A stretch of 64,000 nt of DNA from Rhabdornis inornatus (taxonomy: Eukaryota; Chordata; Aves; Passeriformes; Rhabdornithidae): positions 2,824,217-2,888,216 of the forward strand of contig VWZS01002669.1 of NCBI GenBank assembly GCA_013397075.1. Direction: 5' to 3'. The position numbers and the translations under genes were made by a program. The notes below the pieces were generated by a model. It was given only the letters and a program-made list of their open reading frames with translations, ran no database searches and had not been told where the DNA came from. The stretch's first letter is position 1. Each line of letters starts with the position of its first letter. Below, piece by piece: positions 12,827 to 25,528 of this stretch.

Positions 12827-14892
12827 CTTAAAAACAATTCTATTTTACTAAACTTAGAGAAAGCCAAAGGTATGGATTATGTTGTTTTGCTGTCCTTTTA
12901 TCGTCCAACAGAATTCTAAAATCTTAACCTCACATTCTGATACTGTCTGATCACATAGCAGTATAGTAAAAGCCTGCCATAACCGTGACCAGTTAAAAGT
13001 TATTGCAATAACCTCTCTTTGAAAACCTGGCCATGAACAAACATGAACATGTCAATTTTAGTCACTCATTGTTTAATGGACAGTAGCTAGAACAATCAGC
13101 AGCAAATGACTCACCAATGAGGTGCTAGTATGCTATAAGCAGCATTTGCTCTGTCAGAGCTGTGAGTGGACCTTCATGCTTATGAAGGGAACTGCCTGGC
13201 TGTGGTCCCATGGCAATACCACTGAGAATGGCTACCAGGAATCCATGCCTGACTGACAGCACTGTTTCAATGGCACTGTCTCTTTCTGTTCAGTGCAACC
13301 ACTTAAAGAGCTCTGGAAATGAAACAGCTCAACCACAAGCCAGAGTGTGCCCCACAACATTATTCAAGAAGCAGTACCTGTAAAAACTAAATGGGACACA
13401 TTGTAAGACCTTGTCTGTTCCTTGTCTCAACTTGTCATCTGATGTCATAACCTTCTCTCAGAAGAAAACAAGTAAAAGAGAAATACATCTGCGGTATAAT
13501 TCACAGCCTTTGCAGTAAGTAGTAAGGTCAATTCTAACAACACCTCTTTCCAGCTCTATTATTCCTAACAGTTAAAAAAACCTATTTTAAAAAATTCAAT
13601 CAAGTCACAGACTCCAAGTTCTCAGCCCCTTCCCCCAATTCCTCTGCATCATCTAAGAACTCATCCCAGCTGAGGAGAACATGCACAAAGCACAGGACTA
13701 GCACAGCTCATAAATACTATCCAACCTCCCACCACGTGCATTTTGAGATGGGGAATACCAAGAAGAATATCCCGCCCAGTTCTCAGTGGACAGAACATCT
13801 CCTGTGCGACAATTCTAGCCAAGAACATCTAAGAGCATGCATACAAACATAAACCCGAGTGCAGGAAGGAACTAAGCACAGAAAAGTAGTATTTTATTAC
13901 CTATCCAATTTCAAATCAAGAAGCATTTCAGAAGCAAACATTCCAATATGAATTCCCAAAAAGAGGACAAGAGAGCTACACACACAATTTTCAGAACTAC
14001 TTGTCTGCAACTCCACTAAAGAACTAGAAGGCTGTATGAAGAAAAAAATCACTAATGTAACAAGAGAGCAGAAAAAGTGTGTTTCAAAGATGACAAGGAC
14101 AGCATTTAATCCATAATATAATGCTTCCTCTGTGGCAGACCTAACTTCCCATTTTAAAATAATGTCCTGTTCCTCAAGACACTATAAAAACTCAGCAATA
14201 CAGAGAGGGCACAAATTGATATTTTACAAAATGCAAAGTCATGGCTTTTATTTCAGTGCTTATTTTGATCATCTCTGAAATGTAAGAGATCAGAGTTAGT
14301 TACAAATATATTTTCTAAATACAATCTATAAAATATATTGGCAGTACAGTGGCAATAAAAAGATGAAAACTACATAGCTGTCTATCTGTATGCCATTAAA
14401 TACCAGGCTTCTGCATGCACACCTAATGACAGAAAGACCATCACTATTTGCTACAGTTGAAATATAAGCCTCAAACCATACATTCAAACTAGTTCCATGT
14501 AGCTACACAGATGATTCTTGATGCACACAGAACCAGACTGCTTCTACCCTCCCCATGGAAATGTTACCCATCACATTATGGATGCAAGCAGAACTTCAGA
14601 AATTATGGCAGAAATATTATGTAAACTAAGAGTGTCTTCTACTGGACCTTCAGTTACCTCACAGAGTTGTGCTCTTCAGTTTAATAGGTGACTATTACAG
14701 TCGTCATAGTATACATCCTAGTATTACATCTCTCCACAATGAGTTATGTCAGGCAAAATTTTAAGTTTTCTTTTCAAAAAGTGATCTAATAAAATAATAT
14801 TTTAAATAGTTAACCACATAGTTACATACTCCATAATAGTTACATATTCCAAATTCTACTAAAAAACCGAAACAAATTCATATTCTACTTAC

Positions 14893-14943
14893 CACCATTT
14901 CCAACAATGGCTATTACTATACTCCAAAAAGTTTGATATTTCA
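14893..14943 (-). other. Candidate internal exon (minus strand), unidentified protein
   Basis: A 51-nt minus-strand segment has acceptor ccatgtcactcatag and a near-consensus donor GGTG|gtaagta. Reading after two leading bases gives KYQTFWSIVIAIVGNG with one base left over. Its entry phase fits the exit phase of the candidate at 18793-18878, where the join would create a Leu codon. The peptide is hydrophobic and I do not recognise it. The strong donor is the best single argument; the length is too short to exclude chance. Confidence 0.25.
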
Positions 14944-15559
14944 CTATGAGTGACATGGAATAAACAGACATAATAAAAGGCAATGATTTATGATGCACAG
15001 TATCCAGATATTAAATATTTAGCCATACTGCAAAAATAGGAAAAGCCCTACTTTTGAATATATGTTAGTTCAATATTCCTGTCAGTAATAGTGCCTGAAT
15101 CATGCTAAAATTCCAACAGTTCATTGCAATCCAGAAGTCATTTTAGGAATGAAGCAGCAGCTGCTGAATCCATCAGGAGGCTATGCCCTCTCAACTCTTA
15201 TGGCTACTTCATAATATAGTGAAGGCTTGTGCAGTTGTAAACTCTAATACTTAAATCCACACTGGAAGGCAAAAAAAGAATGCAGACAACATAAGGCCAG
15301 CTGCAACTTTTACACTTTCATGAGAGAACAACTGATCTTTTATCTTGCTTTTCAACTCACTCTAAAATAGAAAAAAAATTTAGGCAGCTTTAACTAGAAT
15401 AATGTACTACACAAGACACATCAATATCTTGTAGCATTTTATCATGTTTCATCAGATCATGTGTACAGAAACAAATACGGTTACATTGTTCTCAAATGCT
15501 CACATTTTGTCAAGAGTTGTATTAAAGAGCATGCCAGATGAACCTTACCTCAGAAAGTC

Positions 15560-15579
15560 AAAAAAAAAAAAAAAAAACN
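15560..15579. repeat. A18 homopolymer ending at an ambiguous base
   Basis: Eighteen consecutive A bases are followed by C and then a single N at 15579, then an A/C-rich stretch. It is probably a sequencing or gap-closing uncertainty at a homopolymer, so the true length is unknown. Confidence 0.8.
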
Positions 15580-17904
15580 ACAAACAAACAAAAAAATCTG
15601 GTCTCCTAGTTTCAGCTGATAGACATTCTAAACAAAAGGAAGACCGTGTACCTTCAGGATCAGAAAAATAATGCAGGTGGAATTCAAGCTCAGAAAGGGT
15701 TACATTAACCTATACAAAACAAAGAAACTAGATAAAGTGTTAGGAAGACATTGCTTTAAAGCACATTCTCCTGTTTTGCAAATACAGTCCTACTTTATTA
15801 CTGGTTAATGCATATTTTACACTAAAGTGTAAAAAGACATGAAGTTGGCCAATGGTCACATTATAAAGGACAAAATTTGCATTGCCATCTTCAAAATTAG
15901 AAAGTATACATTTCACAAGAATTACTGGAAAACATTAATCATCAGAAGTACTAAATAATGAGGAATAATTTTAAAAGTGAAAGAAAATACCATAACTTGC
16001 CTTATGTAGTGCACTCAGATCAGTCTTTAGGCCATAAAGCAAGCAACAACAGGTTCAATTCAAATTCTTCCCATGACAAGGATAGCATGATAACATGTAC
16101 ATTAAATCAAAGTAATATGCATCAAGTGAATGTTTTTTCCTACACTATGTGTATTTTAAATCTAAAGGCCACACAAAGCCAACATACTTTAAAATCATCT
16201 AGAAAAATAATAAACACATAAAATCACTCCCTAGGATTTCAGGCCTCACAATCTATCCAAGCTAACTTCCTACATGATACCTGTAAATATATTAACTATC
16301 TGATCCTTCAGGAGATTGAAGATCGACAGCTTTTGGCAAAAAGAGAGGCACCTAAATCATCACAGTTCAAAAATGAAACACCACTGACGTTGAAAGTGCA
16401 TAGTCTGAAAATACTTTGTTTACTCTGTGCTGGACTTTCAACTTCAGAATACACGCCAGTCATTCCAGAAATATTCCATTCCTGTTGATAAAAGATAATT
16501 TAAGATCCATTATACAGCAGTAATAACTAATCCCAAGGGCTTTTTTTTTTTTTTAACTTGTTGGTTTTGAGAACCTTCTGAAGTTTTTGCACGCACTGGA
16601 GCTGAACAGATATAAACATTATCAATATAGAAAGTTTCATTCAAGCTAATTACGAGGTGCTTTTGGGGGTTTGCTTTCTCTTTTATTTTTAACTAGAACA
16701 TTTCTGATTTTCACTAGCTGGGATAGGAAGCACAGAAGGTTAAGCTGAATGCTGCACTATCAACTGGATAGCAATTAACAGAGTGTTCTTCATAAAGACA
16801 CTATATGTTTCACTTTAACAACTGTCATGTGGATATGTGGTTCCTCTCGAAAATTTCACTCATTTCCCTGTTCCCATTTTCAGCTCTGCAAGCTGCCAGA
16901 AATAAAAAACACTCCCACTTTTCTACGGGACCCTTCTCCTTCTATGTAATTGTTGAAAATGAGACTTCTCACTTTTGCTGAGCTCCTTAGCAAGTATCTC
17001 AGAGGTCTCTAATCCAGAACAACTGAACATTTCTTCATGAAAATAGTTCTTTCCTTCTATCCTAGGTAGGAATTTATCTGTGGCACTCACATCAATCTGA
17101 CAAACAGCCTTCCAGTTCCACAGAACTGATCATATCACTAAGTTACTTATTAATAGACACAGAGTGGAGGTGTCTCTACCCAGGTTCAGTAGAACTGTTC
17201 TGACCTGTGACATGCTCAGAGACTGATTAAGTTTCAGTCAGTATTATTGCTTTGCAAGGCTACTAGTGACTGAAAACTACTGACTTCCTTCCTCCCCTCC
17301 TAAATAAAATGCCCCCATTTAATAGATAGAAGAACTATCTATTAGAAGACACAACCACAGTTGACTCAACTCCAAAGTATCAGGAATGTGCAGATACACA
17401 CAACTTGCAGAACGCTTTTCCAGGAACAGCATGGAATCACCCATGTTTCTGTCAAAGCCACTCAGACCTACATGTTCAACTAAAAGGTCATGCTCTTGAG
17501 TCAGGCATTAAAGATCTAAGTGACAACTTCCTTCAAGAACAGAGATTTGTATGGCATTTTTATTTAAAGGCTTAGAACAACCTAATGAGATTTTTCATGA
17601 TGGGGAGTATTTTTAAAATGCACTATAAACCACATTTGTGCTAAATCTTTAGTCGCCTGTAAAGAAGAATGATTACTGACACCTTGGAAGTCCAAACTTG
17701 CATTGGTGTATTAAAACAAATTCTAACAATGATTAACTCAATTTTAAGTGGTGAAACAAGTTCACAGTGATCCTTATAACAAGGAGCAGAGCAAGAAGCA
17801 AAGTTAGTAAGGTAAGGATAAGCAGGTGCTTAGCATGTTTGCGGATTTTGTGCATGTTTTTCTTACATCTAGTCTCCAGTGACCTTTACATATACAAAAT
17901 CAAA

Positions 17905-18000
17905 TCAAGCATGGTTTAGCGGTGGACTTGGCAGTACTAAGTTAATGGTTGGACTTGATCTTAAAGATCCTTTCCAACCTAAACGATTCTATGATTCTAT
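17905..18000 (+). mobile_element. CR1 LINE fragment, extreme 3' end
   Basis: This is a short, well-preserved CR1 tail. It reads 'tggtttagcggtggacttgg', then 'ggttggacttgatcttaaag', 'cctttccaacctaaacg' and finally two copies of the CR1 terminal repeat unit ATTCTATG (attctatgattctat). Orientation is plus. Only the last 100 bases or so of the element are present. The overlapping open frames on both strands are by-products of this repeat. It is the clearest taxonomic marker in the window. Confidence 0.95.
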
Positions 18001-18792
18001 AAATAAAGACAGCTTGGAATGCTTGGCTTCTGGCATAGAACCAAAAATCCTATGCAAGATGCCTCATCACTATACATGCATGAACCAGAAAAGTCAGGAT
18101 GAAACCAAGAACAACCATACAAGAGCAAGAAACTGCTGAGGAACAGCCAACAGTGCAATACCAAAGACTGAGGCTTTAAGTCCAGACAGAATCCATAAGT
18201 ATTGTACCCCCCACAGAACAACTGTGAGAAATCTCCCTGAGCAGTGAACACTGCCATTGCTTCTGCAGGAATCTAGAGTAGATATTGCATTTATTTTACA
18301 TAGGGTGTCTTGCTCCTGTAGACACAGAGTCTCAGAGTTAACACAATTAAGAACTTCAGATCTTATCTTCAAATACTCTCTGACAACAATATGAGAAAAC
18401 CTGAGGGAACACTGTCATAGTCATAATGAAATGGTTTCACATTTGTTAGAGTACTTCTCTTTTTATGTAATTCAATACTTCTTCTAAATCGTAAAAGAGT
18501 AACAAGCAATGAGCTCAGACAAAAGCAGAAAAAAATCCCATGGGATTAAAACTAAGGCAAATAAGTATGCAAGCAAAGTATTTCTGCAAAGCTAATAAGC
18601 TTCCCATGCCAATTTCACCTCTGGAAGATCATCATTAGGCTGCAAAAATCAGTCTTGTTCCTACGGCGTTTGAAAGATGAAAACTTACTCTTTTCAATAC
18701 TGAGCTAGAACCCACCCCAGTTTTGTAAAGCAGTTTCTCTAAATAAGTATAGATAACATTAGGCATCTAGATACGAAAATTAAATTACTTAC

Positions 18793-18878
18793 AAAACCAC
18801 AGGGCAAAGTATTCCCTACAACAAATTCTGAAAGCCTGGACAGATGCCTTTTCATACTGGTAAGATGCAAAGAGCAAC
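18793..18878 (-). other. Best candidate internal coding exon (minus strand), unidentified protein
   Basis: The longest of the splice-bounded open segments at 86 nt. The acceptor is acaaactcctttccag and the donor is GGTTTT|gtaagt. After one leading base it reads 28 codons without a stop, including ASYQYEKASVQAF and CCREYFALWF, with one base left over. The mixture of charged, aromatic and small residues looks like a helical repeat protein more than translated intron, but no domain is recognisable. Phase fits the 20372-20396 candidate before it and the 14893-14943 candidate after it. It could still be chance. Confidence 0.33.
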
Positions 18879-20371
18879 CTGGAAAGGAGTTTGTCCTTAT
18901 TTTTTAAAATGCCAGAAGTAAAAGAACCTTGAATTCTGCAAAACAGTATATAATCATGGTCCAGGAAGATGGATAGAAGGATTCAGCTTCTCTTCTTTCA
19001 GCAGCTCTCAACACATCACCTCTTCAATTTTATCATTTTGGCACACTTTGGATTATGCTGTTAACTGGATCACAGAGTTTACATGGATTTAATACTGCCT
19101 ATCTCTGGGTTTTTTATGAGTATTTTTTAATGCACAATACTTTAGCGATCTCTAATGCTACCTAAGAATAATTCTGTCAAGAAAAGCATAATGGGGGAAA
19201 AAGTTCTCTAGGCTCCACTGTTTCTCTTCTGCTCTCACGAATACCATCTCTTTAAGGGACCTACAAGGAAGGAAAAAAAAAGCCCACTCAGTGAAACATA
19301 CAGTTCTTGAGATTGGGTCAGCACTGTCAGAGATGCAAACAGAGACTATTCCAGGCTTAGCAAATGCATCTGTACAGAGATTAATGACTGGAATAAGTAT
19401 CTAAACAACACATGGGGAACTTCGCTTCTTTCAAACAACTTGCACATTTGTTCTGCTACTGCTGTTTTCTACAGCAACTCCAAGCCTGTAGGGACATCAC
19501 ATCTTTTCAATACTGGTGTACCACAAGGATCAATTCAGCAACTTCACAGTTATACATAAGAGCTCCTCTCAAAATCTACAGGACCTTTGGCAGAGAGAAA
19601 AATCTGTCAAACATAGTTTCAACAAACTTTCCCAGTGGTTAAACCAATCAAATCAGCATTTTAGACAGAATATTTTACCATAATAATCAATGGAAGTATT
19701 TAAAAGAAATCCACAGACAACAAAAAAGCACTTTTTTCATCACTAATTGAAACAATACAGTTGGGCAAAACTGTCTTAGCATGTCTAAACTGCAAGAAGA
19801 ATAAAATTCTACATACACAAAAAAGTCACAATATTAATTCTGTGTTGTAAAGTTAGCATTTTTAACATCACGCAGTAACTTACTGTTACTTAGCAGGCAA
19901 CTTAATTACATATATTGAAAGGATTTAACTGTAAAGGTGATATCAGAGTAAAAATTCAACCATTTAAGATGGGACTTGAAACATACTCATTATTTGCACT
20001 TCTAACACTATTCAATGGCACAACCTTTAAAATAGAATTTATCAAGCACATAATGCAAATTTGCCAATTACAATTTAAGTAAGGTTCACAATTAAGTCTT
20101 TTGGACACTTCTGAAAACATTTTTGCTTTTACCATGACCAACTGGATTTCAGAAAATGAACTATAAGTTTGCACAAAGTAATCCCTGACAAGTTTATGGT
20201 ACTTCCTCAAAGAACCAGCATAATTTTTCACAAGTCACTGATACACAACTGTTCAACAGCAGAAGCAGACACTACTAGCTCAACAACAGTTTTAGTTTGG
20301 GGGGAGCAATTTTACCAGGCATCTATAACCAAATTCAAACATTAAGACCGTGATGACATAGAATAAACTAC

Positions 20372-20396
20372 CTTTTCTGTGCTACAGATGGCTGTT
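20372..20396 (-). other. Weak candidate micro-exon (minus strand)
   Basis: A 25-nt minus-strand segment sits between a very pyrimidine-rich acceptor (tcccacttttctgccttaag) and donor AAAAG|gtagtt. Two frames are open; the one reading QPSVAQK after two leading bases would join in phase to 21410-21461 upstream and 18793-18878 downstream. Too short to count as coding without transcript evidence. Confidence 0.15.
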
Positions 20397-21409
20397 CTTA
20401 AGGCAGAAAAGTGGGAACATGACAGAATTTGCATCAAGATGAAATCTACCCATGTATCAAGCAACGAGATCTACTTGGAGCTTTTCTCTGGGGAGCACAC
20501 TGTTCCTTCCTACTGGAAGAGCCAATAAGGCAACAATTAAAGCAGCTACAAGAAGTAACTTACTGCACATCTTGACTGTAAGCACAGCACAGTTCCACTT
20601 TCTTTTAATTTACTTTAACCAGGACAAAAAGACACCAGGAATACCACAGGTCCTACCAACTCAGCAAACTGCTACGTCTCTGGGAAAAGGGAAGGACAAT
20701 GAGACAATCACAGTATGGCAGCAGCAAAGAACCCTATGCTAGCAGTAGGCAGTGGACTTCAGCTCTCACTATCATATGAACAGGTCCCCTACAACTGCTC
20801 CCAAAACTTTCTGAAGGGTGAAGTTACAGAGAGGATGAAGGATGCCAATGAACTTCCCTCCAGCCCCTTTCTGCATGTGTGTTTTAGACAGCATATTTTT
20901 CCACTTCAGATTTGAGAAAAATGATCAAGTTCTAGATTTAACTCTCCAAGACTTTTTAAAATGAAAGTACAATACTGATACAAGTAATAAAACATAGCAG
21001 CCACAGAACTGGAGAGTGAGTGATGTCACTTATTGCTCCTGTTTCTTTCTAATCCTGGTCTGCTAGAAATCAGCTATTCTATTGTAATAAACTAAGAAAC
21101 AGTAAGGTGTTTGTCTATGAACACAACTTGGCATTCTAAACACTTGACAGAGTACTGACACCCTCACACCATACATGACCATTTCAGCAGATGTCAAATA
21201 CAATAATTAGAACAACACAATGTTAATGTTGCAATAAGGGATGATAATTCAGTTAATTTTCACAGAAGATGAGAACAATCTATATTCAGTTTACCATTTA
21301 TGTTATGGAAGATCAGTGCATTTTTACCAGCAACCTGAGTTCTTGAACACTGTAGTATTTACTTAAGCAAATATAACAGTTTTACTACCGTGGATAGTAA
21401 TTCCCTCAC

Positions 21410-21461
21410 CTGACTCCCCACAATATTTTTGTACAAGAACTTTCACCTTACACACTGCTAT
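21410..21461 (-). other. Candidate internal exon (minus strand), unidentified protein
   Basis: A 52-nt minus-strand segment has acceptor tctggtcttttcaag and a near-ideal donor GTCAG|gtgagg. Only one frame is open; it reads IAVCKVKVLVQKYCGES plus one base. The exit phase fits the micro-exon at 20372-20396. Its entry phase (0) does not match the exit of the next upstream candidate at 23317-23376, so if both are real an exon between them has been missed. Confidence 0.25.
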
Positions 21462-23316
21462 CTTGAAAAGACCAGAGGCAATGAAGATTCAGTCGCCCTT
21501 TAAGCATTTGTTTAAATTATTCTGATGAATTTTTCAGACTAGAAATTCAGTAACAGGTAACAATTATGTTCTCTGACTATTTTTATATCATCCCTGGAAT
21601 TCCTTTCCCCACCCCCAAGCCTCCCTTCCCACACCCCCTAAAATCCAACTAACTCATTATGATATAAGACGGCAACAAATTCTTTTCCTAATATTTAACG
21701 TCAGGACAGTTTCAAATTCTCACGTACGTCATCTTCCTCTCTACAATACAAGTACAGTGATAGCTCACAGACCAGGACATTTCAACAGCTCTTCACTAAC
21801 AGATGGATTTTAAAAAACAAGTCCAACAAACTATTTAACATCTTACATGAAACACTTCCGCTAAAGCTGGACATAGCAAATAACTAAAACTCCTACTTGG
21901 AACAAAACAGAGAAGTGACTTTAATTCATTAAAATGTCAGAAAATATCAGTCAATATATCTGGATCAAATTGCATAAAAATAGTCTGAAGGCACTTTTCT
22001 TTATACAATTTTTCTATATGAAGGATTATAAGCAACCTTTATCATTACTGAATTTTAGTTCTTTCTCACAAGGACTCATTTGTTTAATTGGGTAGTTATT
22101 ACTAATTTCTAGCATTAACATATAAAAACTAATATGCCGCTTTCAATGGACACTTTTTAAAAGTGATGGTAACACTTGCAGATTAACAAGAGAAACTTAA
22201 ATCCCTTGCTAATCTGAAGAACAACTATAAAGGTTAATTACAGTGCAAGTTTCTTTACTGGCATTACCTAACCCTGTAGACATTCCCAAAGGTAGAAAGC
22301 ATTCCATGTGTGTAGTCACTCAAAATCTGTGACTGCCAATTACCAAAGGTATTTTTTGAATTCTTAAGAGGACTTACTCAATATGTCAACTTTTCGTTCC
22401 TAATTTACGTTTTCTGAAACAAAATTAACACTCCACATAGAAATGGGTTAGACCTGATACCCAGCAGTCTGCTGTCATTTCAATGTATTACTAACCCTTA
22501 GCAATACAACAGATCTGGATCACACCTTTTTATGAGGCTCGTTTATCTGACATTGCCTGATTCAGCTGTAAATCAACACATTTTCTTCTAGCAATTGCAG
22601 AGAAAGAGTGTGAAACATGACAGAATGGCTTATTGTTGGGGCCAGAAACAGAAATTGGACATTTCTGGCTTTGGTAAGGGTTTGTAACAAGTTCTAGATT
22701 TAATCAGCAGGATCCTCAGTATGAACAGATGTTAATGGGAAGTTGTGAAGTACATTATTTCAGTTCTACTTGGAAATTCCATAATAAAACTATTGTTTAA
22801 CATAACAGAAAAGGCAGAGTGTGATTATTTTGCAATCTTTGGCTTCATTTGTAACACAAGTGATTTGGATTCTTCTTCTATTAAGAAGGTAATGTAAATT
22901 ACTTAATGGCTGAGATCTTCAGTACTATTCTTCCTAGAATTTACCTAACTGGCTTAGCCACTCAGATTTAACTCTGTCCCAGTTTGATAGGTTTTTACTT
23001 CCCCCTCCAGTGGCTGAAAAACATTTGAAGAAGGAAGGCAAGTATGACCAGTAAAGATGAGACTAACACACGATAAAGATCTACAATTTAAAGCACAAAG
23101 AATTAACTATTTCTAGCTAGAAAAGCCAGATGATTCTATCAAAAACCTTAATGCTGAAGCAATAGTCAAAGGACCAAATTCAAATAAGGAAGCAACCACT
23201 AAAGAAGACTAGTGGTTCCGGGAAAACAAGGCAATACCCATATATTCTGATAGCCAGAACACAGACATCCTTGTGAAAAACAAAGCCCCCTAAAATCAAC
23301 CCCAGTAAACCATTAC

Positions 23317-23376
23317 CTACGAAGGGCATTGCAGCAGTTTCACACAATACTTTAAACCAACAGGTGTTCTCTGTAC
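23317..23376 (-). other. Candidate internal exon (minus strand), unidentified protein
   Basis: A 60-nt minus-strand segment ends at donor CGTAG|gtaatg. After two leading bases it reads TENTCWFKVLCETAAMPFV plus one base. Two possible acceptors exist: tttcttag (exon start at 23390, same frame, five more codons) and the second AG at gcctag (start at 23376). Only the second joins in phase to the candidate at 23806-23848. The preceding pyrimidine tract favours the first AG, so the two lines of evidence disagree. Confidence 0.25.
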
Positions 23377-23805
23377 CTAGGCTTACTTTGCTAAGAAAGG
23401 AGCGAGCTTCAACACACAGGAAGCTGAAAACAGTTTATGTCAATATACTACTCCACTGTAAAAAAACTACTTTAAATTCAAATGTTAAGGCAATATTTTC
23501 AAGATACTATGCAAGAAAGGCAGATTGAAGAGCATATAAAATTTGTCAGTATTCTCTTTCACATTATTTTTTATACTCTTTCAATAAATTAACAGCCACT
23601 ACACTGTATTGCTTTCCTTAGCTGTGGTTTATCTCTTACTAATACTTTTCTCACTGTCACATGCTGAGTCAGAGAAGCAGCAGCAGAAGGATGCTTCATT
23701 GCATATCATTTGAGCATAAAAATGAGGCCATTTTAAGGAAATATCTATCTGAAAATGAAAACTGTACAAAGACAATAAATAAATAAATTCCTTAGTGCCA
23801 CTTAC

Positions 23806-23848
23806 CTTTCTGTTGTATGAAAGCAAAAAGCTCCTGTAACATGGATTT
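23806..23848 (-). other. Candidate early exon (minus strand), unidentified protein
   Basis: A 43-nt minus-strand segment has a modest acceptor (attgccgtacag) and a consensus donor GAAAG|gtaagt. One frame reads KSMLQELFAFIQQK plus one base; the other two frames are also open, so the frame is not determined. The internal Met could be a start if the upstream exon is non-coding. It is the candidate nearest the CpG island outside it. Confidence 0.2.
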
Positions 23849-25373
23849 CTGTACGGCAATTTGAGTATCACCCAGTGATATGAAAAATCACATACCAATT
23901 TAGGTGCAGAAAAACAGTTGTGTGTTCCACTATCCACCACACCCACCCAAGAATGATATCAGTGTATTAAATATGGATATACCTAGATCTTCATAGAACT
24001 TATGTGGAAAGTATTCCCTAGATTATGACCTATACTTTTGTTCTTCAAGATAATTTATCAAGTAATTTTCCCATTCTTCTATTTTAACAGGAAACTTCTC
24101 AATAGAGAAAAGCTGATTAAAGACAATAAAATTGGAAGACTTGTTGTTCTAGACATATTGTTTCAATAAACACCTAGAATTAATCAATTAATTCTTCTGC
24201 TCTAAGGTGTTTAACAACCTAACGTATCCATGCCTGGAGGGCACTAGGCGGAACAGACAAAAAAGAGGCAATTCGTTCAAAATGGAGTGGGTGTGATTCC
24301 ATAGTCTCACAAAACATTCATCCACCACATGAATGGTAATGTAAAGATATCAGCCATATGAAATAGTTTACATTTTCCAAATGGCGTGTACCTATAATCC
24401 ACCAGTAAAAAATAAATTGTATTACAGAGACTGCTGTTCATCCCCTTCTAAACATCTATAGCCCAGTAAAAATATAAAATACTAGTAAAAATGATAAAAT
24501 GCAGAGACAGTGTTCAAACACGTAGGGGATTGTTTTCTGCCCCACAAGATAACAAATCCAAAAGAAATAAAATCTTCCAAAATGAACAGGTAAGTCATTG
24601 GCTTCTTAAGACAACCGGTATGAGTGCAGGAGAAAAATAAGTATAGCCATATGAATTTTACAAGGTCATGTGACACTCGTGTATACAGACACTCCTCCTT
24701 TCTCTCCCACCATCAATAATCTTCCCCATGTAGAAAAAATAATATACCACTTTCCCAGTTTCATGAAAACCAACGCAGGCATAAAGCTTGCTTGGGAGGC
24801 TCTTCACAAACCAGTGTGCCTTCAGTAAGTCGTATGGCTAAAAAGCTTAACAGATTTCAGGTCTGGCGTTTGGTTTTTAACCCACGATTCCTTCTTGCAC
24901 CAGGAACGAGGATTTGCGCGTTTTGTTCCGCGGGTGGCAGCGCGCGCCTCGGCGATGCCTGCGCCGGGGACCCGACTGCCTGCGGCTGCACAGGGTGGAG
25001 ACTCACCCAAGCTGACATTGTCTGCATGCCACACACTACATCCCTGCGCATCCCCGGCTGACTTCCCAGCCTCTTCCGAGGCATGCCTCATACGGGGAAA
25101 ACCCGGGGGACACACATACAAGAAGCCTCCACCAGCCACGAGAGCTTCTCCAGAAAAAAAATCACCCGATGGTGTCTGGGGCGTGGAGGGGCGCAGGGCA
25201 CAAGCGCGGGCCGGTAAATGCGCGCCCCTCCCGCAGCCCTTCGCTCCGGTGCTCCCGCCCAGCCCCGGCGGTGGCTCGGGGGCCGAGGGGACGCGGCAGG
25301 AAACGCCGCCCGCCGGCTCTGCCACCGCCGCCCCCCAGAAATGAGCGACACGAAGGCGGCTCCGCCACTCACC

Positions 25374-25527
25374 TCGCCCCGGCTCCGGGGGAGCCCCGGC
25401 GGGCAGCGGCGACACCCCACAGAACAGAGGGGCGAGGCGCCGGGCTCGCTCCCGCTCGCTGCCGGCGGCGGCACCCGGTCTGCTCCGCCCGCAGACCCCC
25501 TCGGCAGCGGCTGCTGCTGCTGCTGCT
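25374..25527 (-). other. Probable non-coding first exon of a leftward gene (5' boundary unknown)
   Basis: On the minus strand GCGAG|gtgagt, a near-perfect splice donor, places the exon's last base at 25373. No ATG lies on the minus strand between the donor and the N at 25528, so this would be a 5'-UTR exon. The transcription start is not visible; the right limit given here is only the N. A second donor-like site (GCTTGG|gtgagt, exon end near 25004) follows several ATGs at 24993-25085 and could end a second, coding-start exon, whose last codons would read MSAW. Confidence 0.4.
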
Positions 25528-25528
25528 N
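25509..25528. repeat. CTG/CAG triplet tract ending in an ambiguous base
   Basis: Five full CTG units plus a partial one run directly into a single N at 25528, inside the CpG island between the two divergent donors. The N suggests that the assembler could not settle the tract length. Confidence 0.85.

Larger units (their letters stand above)
7053..17904. other. AT-rich non-coding stretch, probably intronic
   Basis: About 11 kb without a recognisable gene. It is A-rich on the plus strand and mostly unique-looking, with short homopolymer runs such as a T run near 16540-16553. A single ambiguous base lies at 15579 directly after an 18-A run. Minus-strand candidate exons at 14893-14943 and 12796-12826 and a 54-codon open segment at 13125-13289 are the only coding-like hints. 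Confidence 0.6.
18001..24904. other. AT-rich non-coding stretch left of the CpG island
   Basis: No nameable gene. The stretch is A-rich on the plus strand, as would be seen antisense to a leftward transcript starting in the CpG island. Five minus-strand candidate exons (23806-23848, 23317-23376, 21410-21461, 20372-20396 and 18793-18878) lie here. Another good donor near 22373 follows a fine acceptor (ttttgtttcag), but all three frames between them contain stops, so that pair is not coding. Confidence 0.55.

Noticed and set aside
17879..18372. Overlapping open frames on both strands near 18 kb
   Set aside because: They partly cover the CR1 tail at 17905-18000 and have no independent coding signal.
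18601..18645. Minus-strand open segment reading PNDDLPEVKLAWEAY after an acceptor-like tttttgcag
   Set aside because: The only donor inside (CAGAG|gtgaaa) is weak, and joining from the 18793-18878 candidate gives an immediate stop.
22373..22408. Minus-strand segment with an excellent acceptor (ttttgtttcag) and donor (gtaagt)
   Set aside because: All three frames contain a stop within 36 bases; coding exon excluded, although a non-coding exon is not.
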